NCBI GenBank assembly: GCA_002633005.1
Contig: NMRA01000287.1
Coordinates: forward strand, 62,001-126,000
DNA length: 64,000 nt
Direction of reading: 5' to 3'
DNA from: Phoronis australis
Taxonomy: Eukaryota; Phoronida; Phoronidae
Below, piece by piece: positions 1-10,857 of this stretch. Numbering within the stretch: the stretch's first letter is position 1; every line of letters begins with the position of its first letter. The notes below the pieces were generated by a model. It had not been told where the DNA came from, searched no databases, and saw only the letters and a list, made by a program, of their open reading frames with translations. A program made the translations under genes and the position numbers.

Positions 1-316
1 ACGAAACTTGAAGTGTAGTACGAAAGCAAAGTAGGACACTCTCTGGCATGTAATCATTAAAAACAAAAATCTGTGCAACACTGCTTACATACGTACTAAG
101 CTCACAATGTAAATCCCATCCCTCGCAAAGCATTACCACGCCTACCGCAAGACGTCCTGATCATGCCCTGGTGCGTTTCGTCATTATTACTATTGTCGGT
201 AGACAATGATGGAGTGGGGCTGTCGTTGGTCTGTGTTTATAATGTCAGTGAAATATCATCAAATCATGGACACATCCCGGTTTTGAAAACGATTCTGCTA
301 GATGGTCCATGTTCTC

Positions 317-382
317 AACTATATGTACTGTTAGTAATGGAGATATTCTAACTATATGTACTGTTAGTAATGGAGATATTCT
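317..382. repeat. 33-bp direct tandem repeat, 2 copies
   Basis: Two adjacent, essentially identical 33-bp units beginning AACTATATGTACTG. The reading frame crossing them has no recognisable protein character, so this looks like a local slippage duplication. Confidence 0.85.
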
Positions 383-2780
383 AATATAGCATATCACGCC
401 GTCACCACTAGTCACAAACCGTCATCTTCCAAACACCCCGCGAGTGATGACGTAATATAACAATGCCCCTAAGAGGTAAATTATGTAATGGAGACGAGTT
501 GTTACTTGCATTTCTACGGTGTCTAATTTCTCCGAGATGTTACGAGGTTTTGCGGGATTGTTAGTTCAGCGGGATATTGCGGATGGGGTTGCTAGTTCTG
601 TGAAAGCATTGTAGCTTCTTCTCTGGGCTTTTGATAAGTTGTGGGGCGTAAGAACTTTAATTTAATATTTCCCGGGCTTTTGGAACATTAATAACGGTTA
701 CGTGTTGAATTTTAATAAATTTTGTCTGAGTGGGGTTATAAGAAAATTTATTTATTTTCGAAAAGCATCATTACAGACATCTATAAAAATGACCCTTAAC
801 AAAAGCTACCACGACATTTCAAGATTCTTTACATACACGCACACTTTATTGCATCATCTAATAGTTTAACAACCACATCGTTAGTAAAACGCTCATGCTC
901 AACACTTCATCTACATCACAACAATTACAAATTGGACGTTAATTAAGTTTATACCAATTGTCAAATAATTAAGAACGATGTCTCGTAGCGGAAAACTAAT
1001 GCAACTTTACTACCAACCCTTGATATAGCTACATGAATCCACGCGCCACGTTTTAGGAAAGTTACTCAAACAAAAACAGTGGAACAAAAGCCACGTCAGG
1101 TGTCAGTAAATTAGAACTTACATCTGCATCACTGGACTCTCACAGAACGAAAGTGGAAAAGATGGTCGACGCAACGCCATCGTGTGTCCAGTTACAACAC
1201 AACATCTCGCAAAGTGAAAAGGAAACACTAGACCTGGCAACAAACAAACAAGCAAACAGAAAACAAAATGAAAGAGAAATGCACTTGATGAATAAAGTTG
1301 CTCTCAGTGCCATCGAGTACCAGGAAATTTTTATACCAAATATCGATTGATGATCAAATGTTGACAGTTGTACTTATTTTCCTCATTCAACACTCTTACT
1401 CATGTCTTTGTTGTATTTCCTGAAGTACAAAATATATGAATACAAAAAAGAAGCAAAATACTATTCTTATTAATAAAAAGCCACCACTTAACAACATTTA
1501 CAAATAATTTCAATAGCAGTCAAATGTCACTTATGCATTCAGTAGCAATTTATCACAAACTAGTTTTGCAAAGTTTAAAATCAGCGATTGTCAGCTGCCC
1601 ACGTTTATACACGTATCAGATACTTCGTGAGTTTGCAAGGGGGTGAAACCTGTCCTGTTGCCAAGTTAATAATACTGGTGATCAACAGGTGGCGCTGTCA
1701 ATCGATAACTGCACACTAGTAGTTTTGAAAAAGTTCTTCGCTAATGAACGCAAGACATATAGATTAATAACAGAACCAGTTGGCTGTTTTCTTCAAGAAT
1801 CACGAAGACGTTCTTCGGAACGAATTTTGCAAGACTTTACTTCATTTGGTACGCTTCATTCTGGAAAAGGAGAAAACGAATTACTCTCCACTGCACAGGT
1901 ACATTTTTGTTTAAAGAAGCGTCATTTCTACACGGTCTGCTCTCCATTATTTTTAATAAAGTAAAATAATGATAAAAAGAAACGAAAAAGAGGTATCAGG
2001 AAATCAAATAAGGGGAAATCGAAACGAAAAAGGAAGAGGAAATCCTCTTAAAAGCGGAAAATTCCAAGCCCTGACGTATGCACACTGTTGTTGATGTACG
2101 TGAGGAAAGAATACAAGAATTGAGTTAGTACGAACTGAATTGTGGTTGGTGAGAAAAATAATTACAGCTAACAAGAAAATAATTGTAACAATGAAATAAG
2201 AACGACAGTGCGTACCGTAAGGTTGTAAGAATATCTACCCTGGAAGTTACCAGTATGCCAAGTTATCAAAACACGCACAATTTGTCACCAATTGAGAAGT
2301 CTAAGTGATTGGCTGACTTACGCCCAACACAATTAAGCAAAGGAGACAATACAAATCAGGGGTGGAGCCTTCAGGGGGCGCGCACCATCACCAAAATTTA
2401 TACATAGGTTAATGTGCAATTTATTTCCACGTAGTTATAAGTCGACGAAACACAATCCAGTTAATAAGTTTAAGGCATCATAACAATAAGTATGATTTCT
2501 GCCTGTGTAACAGAAGACGCAATGCAGTTAAATGTCGCTTGTAAATTCTCTTTCGATCGCAGTGTGTTTCTGTATCAGCAAATGCCGGAATCAGAAGGAG
2601 GTCAAAGAGCTACATCCGGTAAAATGCTATCTGGTCGCTAGATGTCGCGAGAGTAAAAAAAGGTAATTTTCCAACTTCTTATTAGTCAAGCCTAACATTC
2701 CCCATTACAAGTTTCCTTTAAGTTTCTAAAAAAGTGTCCACCAAAAGCATGAAATGTGCTGTTCAACAAATAACGAGATG
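383..2780. other. no supported gene
   Basis: AT-rich sequence with only short open frames (65 and 91 codons at 1153 and 1689). None matches a family I recognise, and the frames lack a convincing pair of splice borders. I see no tRNA or clear transposon end here. Confidence 0.6.
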
Positions 2781-3737
2781 GATGGAAAACATGGACTCGA
2801 AAAAGTAAAAAGAGTCACAAGGTGGTGCAAAAATACGTTGAACCAATAAGAAATTGGAAAACTATCGTCATCACCTTAATAGAAACTAATTTGCCAATTT
2901 TCACAAAAATCCATCAGTGAACTCCGAAGATCCAGATGCAAAACGTAAAAAACTACCACTAGGGGGCACAGCAGTAGTCGAATGGGCCTGAAACTCGTCA
3001 TAACATGTCAGCTCTACAGGTGCACGTCAGCCAAATTTCACAGGAGGTCCTACAAAGGCTTAAGGTGACACAGCCGTAGACGAAAAAACACCAATAGTAA
3101 CCCAAGTTAGGTTACCCAACCCGTTCAAATATCAACGTCAGCCCTTCTCATCAGAAACATGATCCTCAGAGCAGTTAGGCGGATAGAGAGGCAGACGCCA
3201 AAAATGGACTCAGAAATGTTAAAAAATTCTCACTAGGTGATCCACAACCAACACGTCAAATGGGAAAGCAATGTCGCCACCTCAATAGAAACCTTATTGG
3301 ACAGGATTAATTGGAAATCCATCAATGAACTACGAATATACAGGGGAAAACATTAAAATTACCACTAGGGGACACACCAATAGTCAGAAATTGGTCAGAA
3401 ACCCGTCATAATCCGATGGCAGATGAATATGAACACATCCGCCAAATTTCACAAAAATCTGTCAAGGGTTAAAGGCGAAGACAACCTTTTTCCATGTCAT
3501 TTTGAGCTAAAATAAGTTTGTTTGGTTATCCTAGACATATTTTCCACTTAATTACAGCTTTTCGTAATTTTATTAATTACTCGTCCGCTACTGCGGAAGT
3601 GACGTTTTAGGAGGCAAGCATTTCGCGCCAATTTCTTTTCATATAGTCTGACGGTGAGAACTGCCGAGTCAGTCATTGTTCTACCTCGGTTGTGTTAAGT
3701 TCCGTGGTCGTTTGCTTTCATTTACTAGTCAGTCAAC

Positions 3738-3934
3738 ATGCCACACTGTTGCTGTGTACCGGAATGTACCAGTTATCGGCTCACGCGCGCTTTGGGAGTA
3801 CCTTTGCATCGCTTTCCGATGGATGACACACTTCGCCGTACTTGGCTCGTTCGTGTGAAGAACGCAGCGTTACCCGTCCACGCAACGTACAAAGCAGTGG
3901 AGAATTACTGTGTGTGTGGCAAGCACTTTCTGCC
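3738..3934 (+). CDS. THAP zinc-finger domain of transposon protein, truncated by gap
   Basis: Starts at the ATG just inside the left inverted repeat and reads MPHCCCVPEC for 65 codons up to the assembly gap. It shows the THAP C2CH pattern: paired cysteines at the N-terminus, a conserved HRFP block near residue 25, a tryptophan about ten residues later, and CVCGKHF carrying the last Cys and His. THAP domains bind DNA in a sequence-specific way; in transposases they recognise element ends. The sequence after the gap (4227 on) has a short open frame ending at 4280, but its frame relation is unknown. Likely the N-terminus of a Kolobok-type transposase or a deletion derivative. Confidence 0.75.
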
Positions 3935-4226
3935 NNNNNNNNNNNNNNNNNNNNNNNNNNNNNNNNNNNNNNNNNNNNNNNNNNNNNNNNNNNNNNNNNN
4001 NNNNNNNNNNNNNNNNNNNNNNNNNNNNNNNNNNNNNNNNNNNNNNNNNNNNNNNNNNNNNNNNNNNNNNNNNNNNNNNNNNNNNNNNNNNNNNNNNNNN
4101 NNNNNNNNNNNNNNNNNNNNNNNNNNNNNNNNNNNNNNNNNNNNNNNNNNNNNNNNNNNNNNNNNNNNNNNNNNNNNNNNNNNNNNNNNNNNNNNNNNNN
4201 NNNNNNNNNNNNNNNNNNNNNNNNNN
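3935..4226. other. assembly gap (292 N)
   Basis: A run of N inside the Kolobok-like element. The true length is unknown, so the coding capacity of this copy cannot be judged. Confidence 1.
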
Positions 4227-4639
4227 GCCGATGGAAAGTGGTGGCGACAATTGTTGAAAAACAGCACAAAACAAAAGTAGAATAGAACAGATTCGCACGG
4301 TAAAGTCAACGCAAAACCAAGTGGCGGGAAACGCTTGCCTCCTAAAACGTCACTTCCGCAGTAGCGGACGAGTAATTAATAAAATTACGAAAAGCTGTAA
4401 TTAAGTGGAAAATTTGTCTAGGATAACCAACCAACCTTATTTTAGCTCAAAATGACATGGAAAAAGGTTGCCTTCGCCTTTAAGGAAGGACAGCCACCGG
4501 CAAAAAAACAAAATCCCCACTAGGGTGCGCCACAGTGGTCGAACAAATCGGAAATCAGCTTCTGTCTCCTCATCAGAAAGATACTCGCAAATTTTCACGT
4601 GAGCGCATAAAAACTTAGCACCAACTTGACAGCTACTGT

Positions 4640-5826
4640 ACCTTCAATCCCAGAATACCAGTGCGATAGAAAGCGTTACTTCACACAGCGAAATTTCTAA
4701 AATAGTCTACGTATTTCCTGACTGTGGCTCACTTCTGTGCACGGTGGAATTAACCTTCCACCTTCAGGCATGACCACAAGTGCAACGACACTTATCATTT
4801 GGAAACCGCGATCGCCACATCTCGCAAAGTCTTACACCCGGCAGTGGCATGTTCTTTCAAAAAGCGCGCATCTTTTGCCCGATAGGCTTGGCTTAATGAT
4901 CAAGAGTGTCCGCGAAATCAGTCAGAGGTCGACTTCATAACAAGTGTTTAAATCAGAAATTTAACCCTACGCTCCACACTACAATTTTTGAAAATATGCT
5001 CATAACTGAGTTAATTAACAATAACCATTCCTTGACTACGGTGTGTTCCTCTCTTATTTCGTCAATCATTATCCAGCAATTGACAGATCCAATTTTCCTC
5101 ACAGCATTTATACAGAACTCCATACAAACTGATGCAAAATGCAACAAATACATCTGAGTCAAAGCTAGAGCAAAATCAAGTGATGCATGGGTCTGGTTTG
5201 GGAACCGTGATGCATGGGCCTGGTTTGGGAACCGTGCAAAGGGTAGGAAATGGGTGGAAGCAGCAGATACGTGAAGGCGCACCTTTCAACTACAACACGT
5301 CAGCAGTAATCTATGCAATAACCTGAGCGGGACAAATTCACCAAGAGTACTACTATCGTTTATGGAGCGAAAGCAATGCCAACATACATGCAGGCGCTAG
5401 TCCAACACCCAACTGTATGAAGCCTGCCTCATGAAGCAATCACAAAAGATACATGCCGTCGAAACAGCTCAATCTTACCTCCACTTTAACTAAATAACCT
5501 GAAGACAAAAATGTTACCATGTTATTCAAAGCGACTACAAACCTGCGTTCTCTCAAAACATAGACTTCTATGTAAGGCCGTGGATAAAGAAACTAAATTT
5601 TGATTGCAACCACATAGTGCAACCAACCTATCCTAAATGTATTCCTCATATGAAAAGTAGTTTCTGCACCAGGAGAAATATAGCAGATCGTCATTACTTG
5701 AGGCGGTACTCGGGTGCATAAAATAACCCGACAAACCTCCAGAGCCTGATGGCGACTATTAAAGAAGTATCAGTTTTTCCAATGTCAGAAATATCATTCC
5801 TACTTTGTAGTTACGTGGATACTTAC
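4640..5826. other. no supported gene; possible site of missing 3' exon of CD20-like gene
   Basis: The minus-strand gene that ends its visible exons at 5827 needs at least one more downstream exon, which would lie here or further left. I found no minus-strand frame with a good acceptor and a plausible C-terminal tail. The 109-codon minus frame at 4953-5282 runs through a tandem repeat and is not convincing. Confidence 0.4.
5181..5234. repeat. 27-bp tandem repeat, 2 copies
   Basis: Two copies of a 27-bp unit containing GATGCATGGG and CTGGTTTGGGAACCGT, differing at one position. Confidence 0.8.
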
Positions 5827-5964
5827 TCTATTCGAACCCTCTGTGCAGCAGCAGCCGATACTGGCGTGAACAATGGCGGTGATGAAAGTCAACAAGCCTA
5901 GAAGAGCTCCCGCCCAAGTCAAGGCCCCAATGGCGATTGCGGTAGCGTTGCTGCCACTGAAGGC
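5827..5964 (-). CDS. CD20-like gene, coding exon 4
   Basis: A 138-bp phase-0 exon, acceptor TTGTTGCAG|GCC and donor AGA|GTAAGT. It encodes an NAT glycosylation-type site in the loop before the fourth membrane segment (GALLGLLTFITAIVHA) and a CCC run after it. The following exon was not found. Confidence 0.65.
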
Positions 5965-8900
5965 CTGCAACAAACAGACGAAACAATTGTGCATTGTTGT
6001 GTGAACAAATGCTTTCCAGCTATACTTTCACTTTGTCCATAAGTTAAAGCAATTCACTACATATAAGAATTTCAAAAATATCAACAACGTTAAATGCAAA
6101 CTTATCATATTGAACAAATTTAGAGTTGCTTTACAAATATAATACAATAGGAATATATGTGGTCAATGGTAACATCGGAAATTGTATCCTAATGTTTCAA
6201 GTGTACCCGCGTTCGTACTAGTGAACACCCTTAAATGTATTTAGGAAAGTCATGATAAAAATACACGTTCACCAATTTATCAAGAATCATAATGTGTGCA
6301 TGTTTGCATTCAAGACATTTATTACACTTAAATAAGTAGACATATGTTATTGGTACAGGTTAAATTAACACATCTTGTCAACACAAAAATTAATCCTTTT
6401 AGCGAGTTACCATGGATACCCAATTCGACAGTAATATCAACTGCACGGGTACACATTATTTGCATAATCAATGCAACAGCAACACTCCTCATCTCGAAAA
6501 TATTTAAGTCACTGTATAATAGGCTACAACACATCTAGTTTCAACAGTCTGGACTGAAGCCTTCAGTCTCATCAAACATAGCGGTGTAGCTACACGGGGG
6601 AAGAGGCGAACCGGCGAGAACAGTACCCCGACAGGGCAGCGGCACCTAGACAGAGCAGCGACACCAATGATGAGAGATTGGTGCGATGATGGCGATGAAG
6701 GGGACGACATAAGAGAGGTGAAGACCAGGGAGAGGCGTGACATTGGTTGCGAGGCCGGAAGAGACGCGAATTGAATGATAGAAACAAAAGAAAGGTGGCA
6801 CGTGACTAGCGAGGAAAGGGGCGTGACACAAACGATCGGACAGCAGTTAAAAAGTGTTAAAGACATGGGGTGGGCGTGTCAAATTGAGGGTGTGAGGTAA
6901 AAGCGACAAAATTATCTTCAGTCTCTGGTCGCCAATGCCAGTAATAAAAGCCACACAACTGAACAAAATAGATCAAATTTTCAAATAGGGTTCAATACTT
7001 ACGCCAATCGATAACCATCCATAGAAAGCGCACAAACCCAATTGTACGGCAGCCGCCAACGTGGCAAAGATAGAGAACACGATGACACAGACTTTCTAAA
7101 AACAACAGTCGGAGAATAAACAGCGCAATAAACAATGACCGTGAAATACAATACACCCTAGCCCAAAACAGTGCGTTCCAATTCAGTTTCTTGGGCTCCA
7201 ACATCGGCTTTTGATACATTTTAAGAATTTTTTTTTATTTACAGCTTTACGAAGTTAGAAGCAGAAGTCTGCTAATAAAATGTAAACCTTGAGCCATCCA
7301 TGAAGTATGCTAGTAACTCACTAACTAACAAGAGCAAGGCATACATGTACGTTCATTTAGCAAACCTCGGATGTATAGCACATACAGCCATCAAAGTAGG
7401 ATCCACAACTCCCGTGTAGTGTTATTTAAGTATCAAACCTAAATGCATTGTGTAGAATTCTACCAACCAACCATTTCTATAACTCAGGGCCCTCACAGTA
7501 AAATCGGTAGGTGAGGACAAACGGGGGCGCACGTACAATTAGAATTGTGTGTGGCTGTGCTCCGAGCAAACAAAATTATTTAAAAGTTCTGAGCAAAACA
7601 AAGTGTTTTTATCACACAAGTTTTCCGGGTGTGTATTGTCCTTGTTCTATGCATAAAAGCACAGTTACAATTAACCTGCGAATGTTTTTGTAAAGACTTG
7701 CGTCACTACAGGTGTGTCACTCTGTGTCAATAATCTTTGAAACACCCTATTCGCATCCTAAACTACTTAATTGAAATAAATATGTGTATGGCATGGCGCT
7801 AGAGAATACACAGGTATTTTCCCTAGTCAGACTTGACATCTCACAGGTTGTTGCCACAAAAGAAGAGGTGTTAAAAATATTAATATATACATTAGTTCTA
7901 AAATCTATTGCCTATACTTCAAAATTGATTACATTGCATAATCTGCCTTGAGTTAACACACGTGTTTAATTCAACTAATTTGCCAGAAATAGAAAACTTA
8001 CAATGCACGTGATGGAATTGGAGCGCTCTTCGTTGGCACACGCGCCCACTGCTCCAGCTATAATAGGCCATATGGAGCAGTACAGTGGAGAGGCAAAGTA
8101 GCCAATGTAAACCAGAAATGAAGTAATATTGCCGCCTGAAAATAAATGTAATTTACAGTAAACTGATAGCAGGCTGCATGCAGACATGGTGCAAGCGGTC
8201 GAATTTTGGGATAAGTTTGGACCACAATGTGAAGCTCTTTTCTCTATCTACCCGCCAGACACTGTTCCTCGCCACAACACATCCATACGTCTAACACGTG
8301 ACTTAATTTCATTCTTCAGTTCGCAACGGTAGTCGACATCAATTCGATATCATAAAGTCTTTTAAAATCCTACAGCGGCTACAAGCTCGCATTCCGTCAA
8401 AGTTGCGAATCTTTCATTCAGACCAGTTGCCGGCACTGTAAATTTGTTCCTTACTCGACTGGGAAGTGATTCCGTGCTTGCAAAGGGGTGACAGGTAATT
8501 ATTATAGAGACCATGCTAGGCGCATTAAATGACCCGCCGTGACAAGCCGACTTGTAGAGCCTGGTCTCAACCAATAACCAACTATCAGTACTTTCCCTGA
8601 AATCACCGCAAATTTGATTAAGGAAATATTTGAAACCAATCTCATATTGATAAGTGGTATAAAGAAAACTTTGTTTTTGAGACTTCCAAAGTTTTCAAAT
8701 CTTCCCTTCAGTTCATTAGAGTCGTTGGAACTTTGGGCGTTAACCTTCGTAGCTGTGCTTAGACCTTCTCCCATACGAGATCAATGAAACCCAAGGATAA
8801 TGACATGTCCATTCGACTGGGATCCGTTACTGATTCTAAAGTTACAAGAACAGTCACTCACTGAACAAAAACAGTTGACATGATGTGTTTGAGGCGAAAA

Positions 8901-9192
8901 CACCAACACCGGTAATACTATCCTAATGGCACACAGACGTATGAGCAGAACATTCATTCTATAACAATTTTATAATCACATATTTCGGAAGACAAGACAA
9001 ATCTATCATTGTCATATTTTCTCTAACAACAAAAATTCAAAGCACTAACCATCACTTTAGTATCTTACTAATTATTGACTTACTGCTGCCTCCACTAAAG
9101 GTAACGGCGACCAACGAGATGCCAACAATAAGAGATAAAATTCCAAAAATGAGATGTGCAATGCCGGCTCTTCGTAAGTTTCCGTACGCCAT
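5827..9192 (-). CDS. four-transmembrane CD20/MS4A-like protein, 3'-partial
   Basis: Four minus-strand exons join in frame: 9192-9084, 8135-8002, 7095-7003 and 5964-5827. All junctions are GT/AG; the first intron is phase 1 and the other two, plus the final donor, are phase 0. The product is 158 residues so far, with no stop. Hydrophobic segments lie at about residues 10-31, 54-70, 82-103 and 122-146, with short loops, and a CCC run follows the fourth at 150-152 (a possible palmitoylation site). The opening motif HLIFGILSLIVGIS and the IWPIIAGAVG segment resemble the CD20/MS4A fold of membrane-channel or receptor-modulating proteins. Other tetraspan families cannot be excluded. An acceptor at 9208, 16 bases upstream of the ATG, implies an upstream 5' UTR exon. 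No symbol assigned. Confidence 0.65.
7003..7095 (-). CDS. CD20-like gene, coding exon 3
   Basis: A 93-bp phase-0 exon, acceptor TTTTTAG|AAAGTC and donor GGC|GTAAGT. It encodes the third membrane segment KVCVIVFSIFATLAAAVQLG. A longer open frame overlapping it in another register is a shadow. Confidence 0.65.
8002..8135 (-). CDS. CD20-like gene, coding exon 2
   Basis: Acceptor TTTTCAG|GCGGC at 8135 and donor ATT|GTAAGT at 8002. The split serine codon is completed from exon 1. It encodes an N-glycosylation-type NIT, then the second membrane segment (IWPIIAGAVG) and a charged loop NEERSNS. Frame and phases agree with both neighbours. Confidence 0.65.
9084..9192 (-). CDS. CD20-like gene, coding exon 1
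   Basis: ATG at 9192 starts MAYGNLRRAGIAHLIFGILS; the first membrane segment follows a short basic N-terminus. The acceptor TTTTTGCAG precedes the exon at 9208. The donor is GCA|GTAAGT with the exon ending at 9084, leaving phase 1. The upstream acceptor means transcription starts further right. Confidence 0.65.
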
Positions 9193-9208
9193 CTTGATAG
9201 GTCGAGAT

Positions 9209-9939
9209 CTGCAAAAACAAAACAACAGTAACAAACAATCTCCAACAGACGATAACAAAGGACAGACCATTCACTTGAAATAACCACAGAACTCCTGCCA
9301 CAGAATGTCAACTCCTGCACGTGTCCAATAAATTCCATTGTTAGAGCCTGGGACCCCAAGACTGGCCGCAACAGTTTACACTATGAATTTCCCGCTGTCT
9401 GTTCAACTGAGTTTTGATCGAGTGCTGCAGTAATCAAATCAAGCCTAATTGTATTGTTTCATTTGACGAGCAGCGATTTCCCTAGCAAAATTGGTCAACA
9501 AACCAGACAATTACATTGGTCATTCTTTGTACGCAAACAACCCGGGACCCTGGCCAGATATTGGGAATAGTCTGGACTCTGATGTCTTTTCATCTCCAGT
9601 TATAGAACCATTTTCAACAACCTATTTTTGGGTGTTAAAATCATGTTACTGTATTATACGGAAAGAAGTGACTTTCGTATTCGGAGTATTCTACGATTAC
9701 ACATGAAAAGTTTAGCGCCTCCTAGCAGATGTGTGTTTGTGTTTGTATCAATTATTAATAACCCTGCTATGTCATGTTGATAAAGTTTACCGTTACATTT
9801 TATCCAACAGGTGAGGCACCTGGTTAGAGGAAAACAAAATCATATCGCAGGTGCAAATTGGTTTCAGACAGTAGCGTAATTGTCTTGATCACATTTTCTC
9901 TCTGACCTCCATGATGGAAAACAAAATACAAACACGGCG
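9209..9939. other. 5' flank or first intron of CD20-like gene
   Basis: Sequence upstream of the first coding exon on the minus strand, probably a 5' UTR intron with the promoter further right. Nothing specific is recognisable. Confidence 0.3.
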
Positions 9940-10450
9940 GCCCATGCTTGTGCGTTTCGTCGACGTAAAGACGGCGTTTGATTCATTAGACGGGAACTTT
10001 CGAGATTTAAGGATGAAATGAAAAGGTCACAGTGCGGGTTATGGTAAATAACAGCATGGTTCACACCCTTACGTATTCGGGTGATATGGCGGGTGATATG
10101 GCTTTGATAACCAATAATGTGAGTGAAATGAAGAATATGCTGAGTTAAATACCTGGCTCCCTTTAGAAAGTCAAGTATTCCTCGCTCACTGTTTTCAAAT
10201 GTGGTAATTTTGAAGTGAAAGACGAATACAAATATCTAGGTCTATGGCTTAGTGAACACTTAGATCGGAATGTAATGTCTAAGGCTTTTGCTCAGTCATC
10301 AAAAAGTGTTTTTGGCCTGCTTATTGTCAGCAAAGTATAACATTTGCGGTGGTATTCCTTACATGTATTCTCTACACTTTTTGATGCTTTGGTACAGTCA
10401 ATACTGGATTATGTCTGTCTGGTCAAGCGAAAACAAGTTTTTTTTCACTA
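9940..10450 (+). pseudogene. decayed LINE reverse transcriptase fragment
   Basis: Read in several shifting frames, plus-strand pieces resemble the non-LTR reverse transcriptase palm and thumb: FVDVKTAFDSL near 9955, a later block FEVKDEYKYLGLWLSEHL near 10210-10262, and GGIPY near 10342. Stops and frameshifts separate the pieces, so this is a dead copy. The block order fits the C-terminal half of the enzyme. The family cannot be named from this. Confidence 0.55.
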
Positions 10451-10857
10451 CCAACCGCCGTAGAGTATTTTGTTACTGTTTCTTTGAAGAGAGATATTGT
10501 TGGGCAGTTTCCAAGATACGTTTTCTTGCCGCCCTCAAAATGAGCGCTGCATACTTTATGCTACCAAGTCGGAAAGAATTCACGAAGTCGGCCTTTGCTA
10601 CCAGCTCTACTAGTGTCTCTGACCCATGTTTAACGCAGTTCTTGATCCTTGGGAAACAGGTAGTAACTAAATTTTTTATCTCGCTAACTGGTATAATAGC
10701 ATGCCAGGCATTCAACACGTTTAACCTCCCTGTAGCCGGTTCTCCCCCACGCTTGTCGACCTACTTGTTTACCAGCTTAACCACAATGCAACATTCTGAC
10801 CCATTTCCAATATGGCGGCGTTGCAACTCCGCTATTTTAAAAATCACCTTGAGAATG
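10451..10857. other. continuation of LINE relic, family unclear
   Basis: A plus-strand frame stays open from 10288 to 10878 and a minus frame from 10718 to 10473, but neither gives a family match. Position between the RT fragment and the satellite suggests the 3' part of the same dead LINE. Confidence 0.3.

Larger units (their letters stand above)
3473..4479 (+). mobile_element. Kolobok-like DNA transposon with THAP domain, TTAA target duplication
   Basis: The ends are inverted repeats starting AGGCGAAGGCAACCTTTTTC that stay alignable for about 160 bp, flanked by TTAA on both sides (3469-3472 and 4480-4483). A second copy at 16545-17218 has the same ends, and its empty site at 18181 proves the TTAA duplication. 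TTAA targets are known for piggyBac and Kolobok; a THAP zinc finger in the transposase is a Kolobok trait and not a piggyBac one, so Kolobok is the better call. The element is too short for a full transposase unless the 292-N gap understates the missing length. It lies inside satellite array 1. Confidence 0.8.
2790..4640 (+). repeat. degenerate ~145-bp satellite array 1, interrupted by a transposon
   Basis: The motif CCACTAGGnGGC recurs at about 2815, 2957, 3095, 3231 and 3362, then at 4517 after the inserted element. Spacing is 130-145 bp. Removing the 1,007-bp transposon plus one 4-bp target copy puts the last two motifs 144 bp apart, so the array was continuous before the insertion. Blocks such as GACGCCAAAAATGGACTC and GCCAAATTTCACA alternate in the same order as in the array at 10858-12130. 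Heavily diverged. Confidence 0.75.

Noticed and set aside
3781-4309. Several ORFs spanning the N gap on both strands
   Set aside because: They are open only because N codons contain no stops. Only the THAP frame at 3738-3934 has protein evidence.
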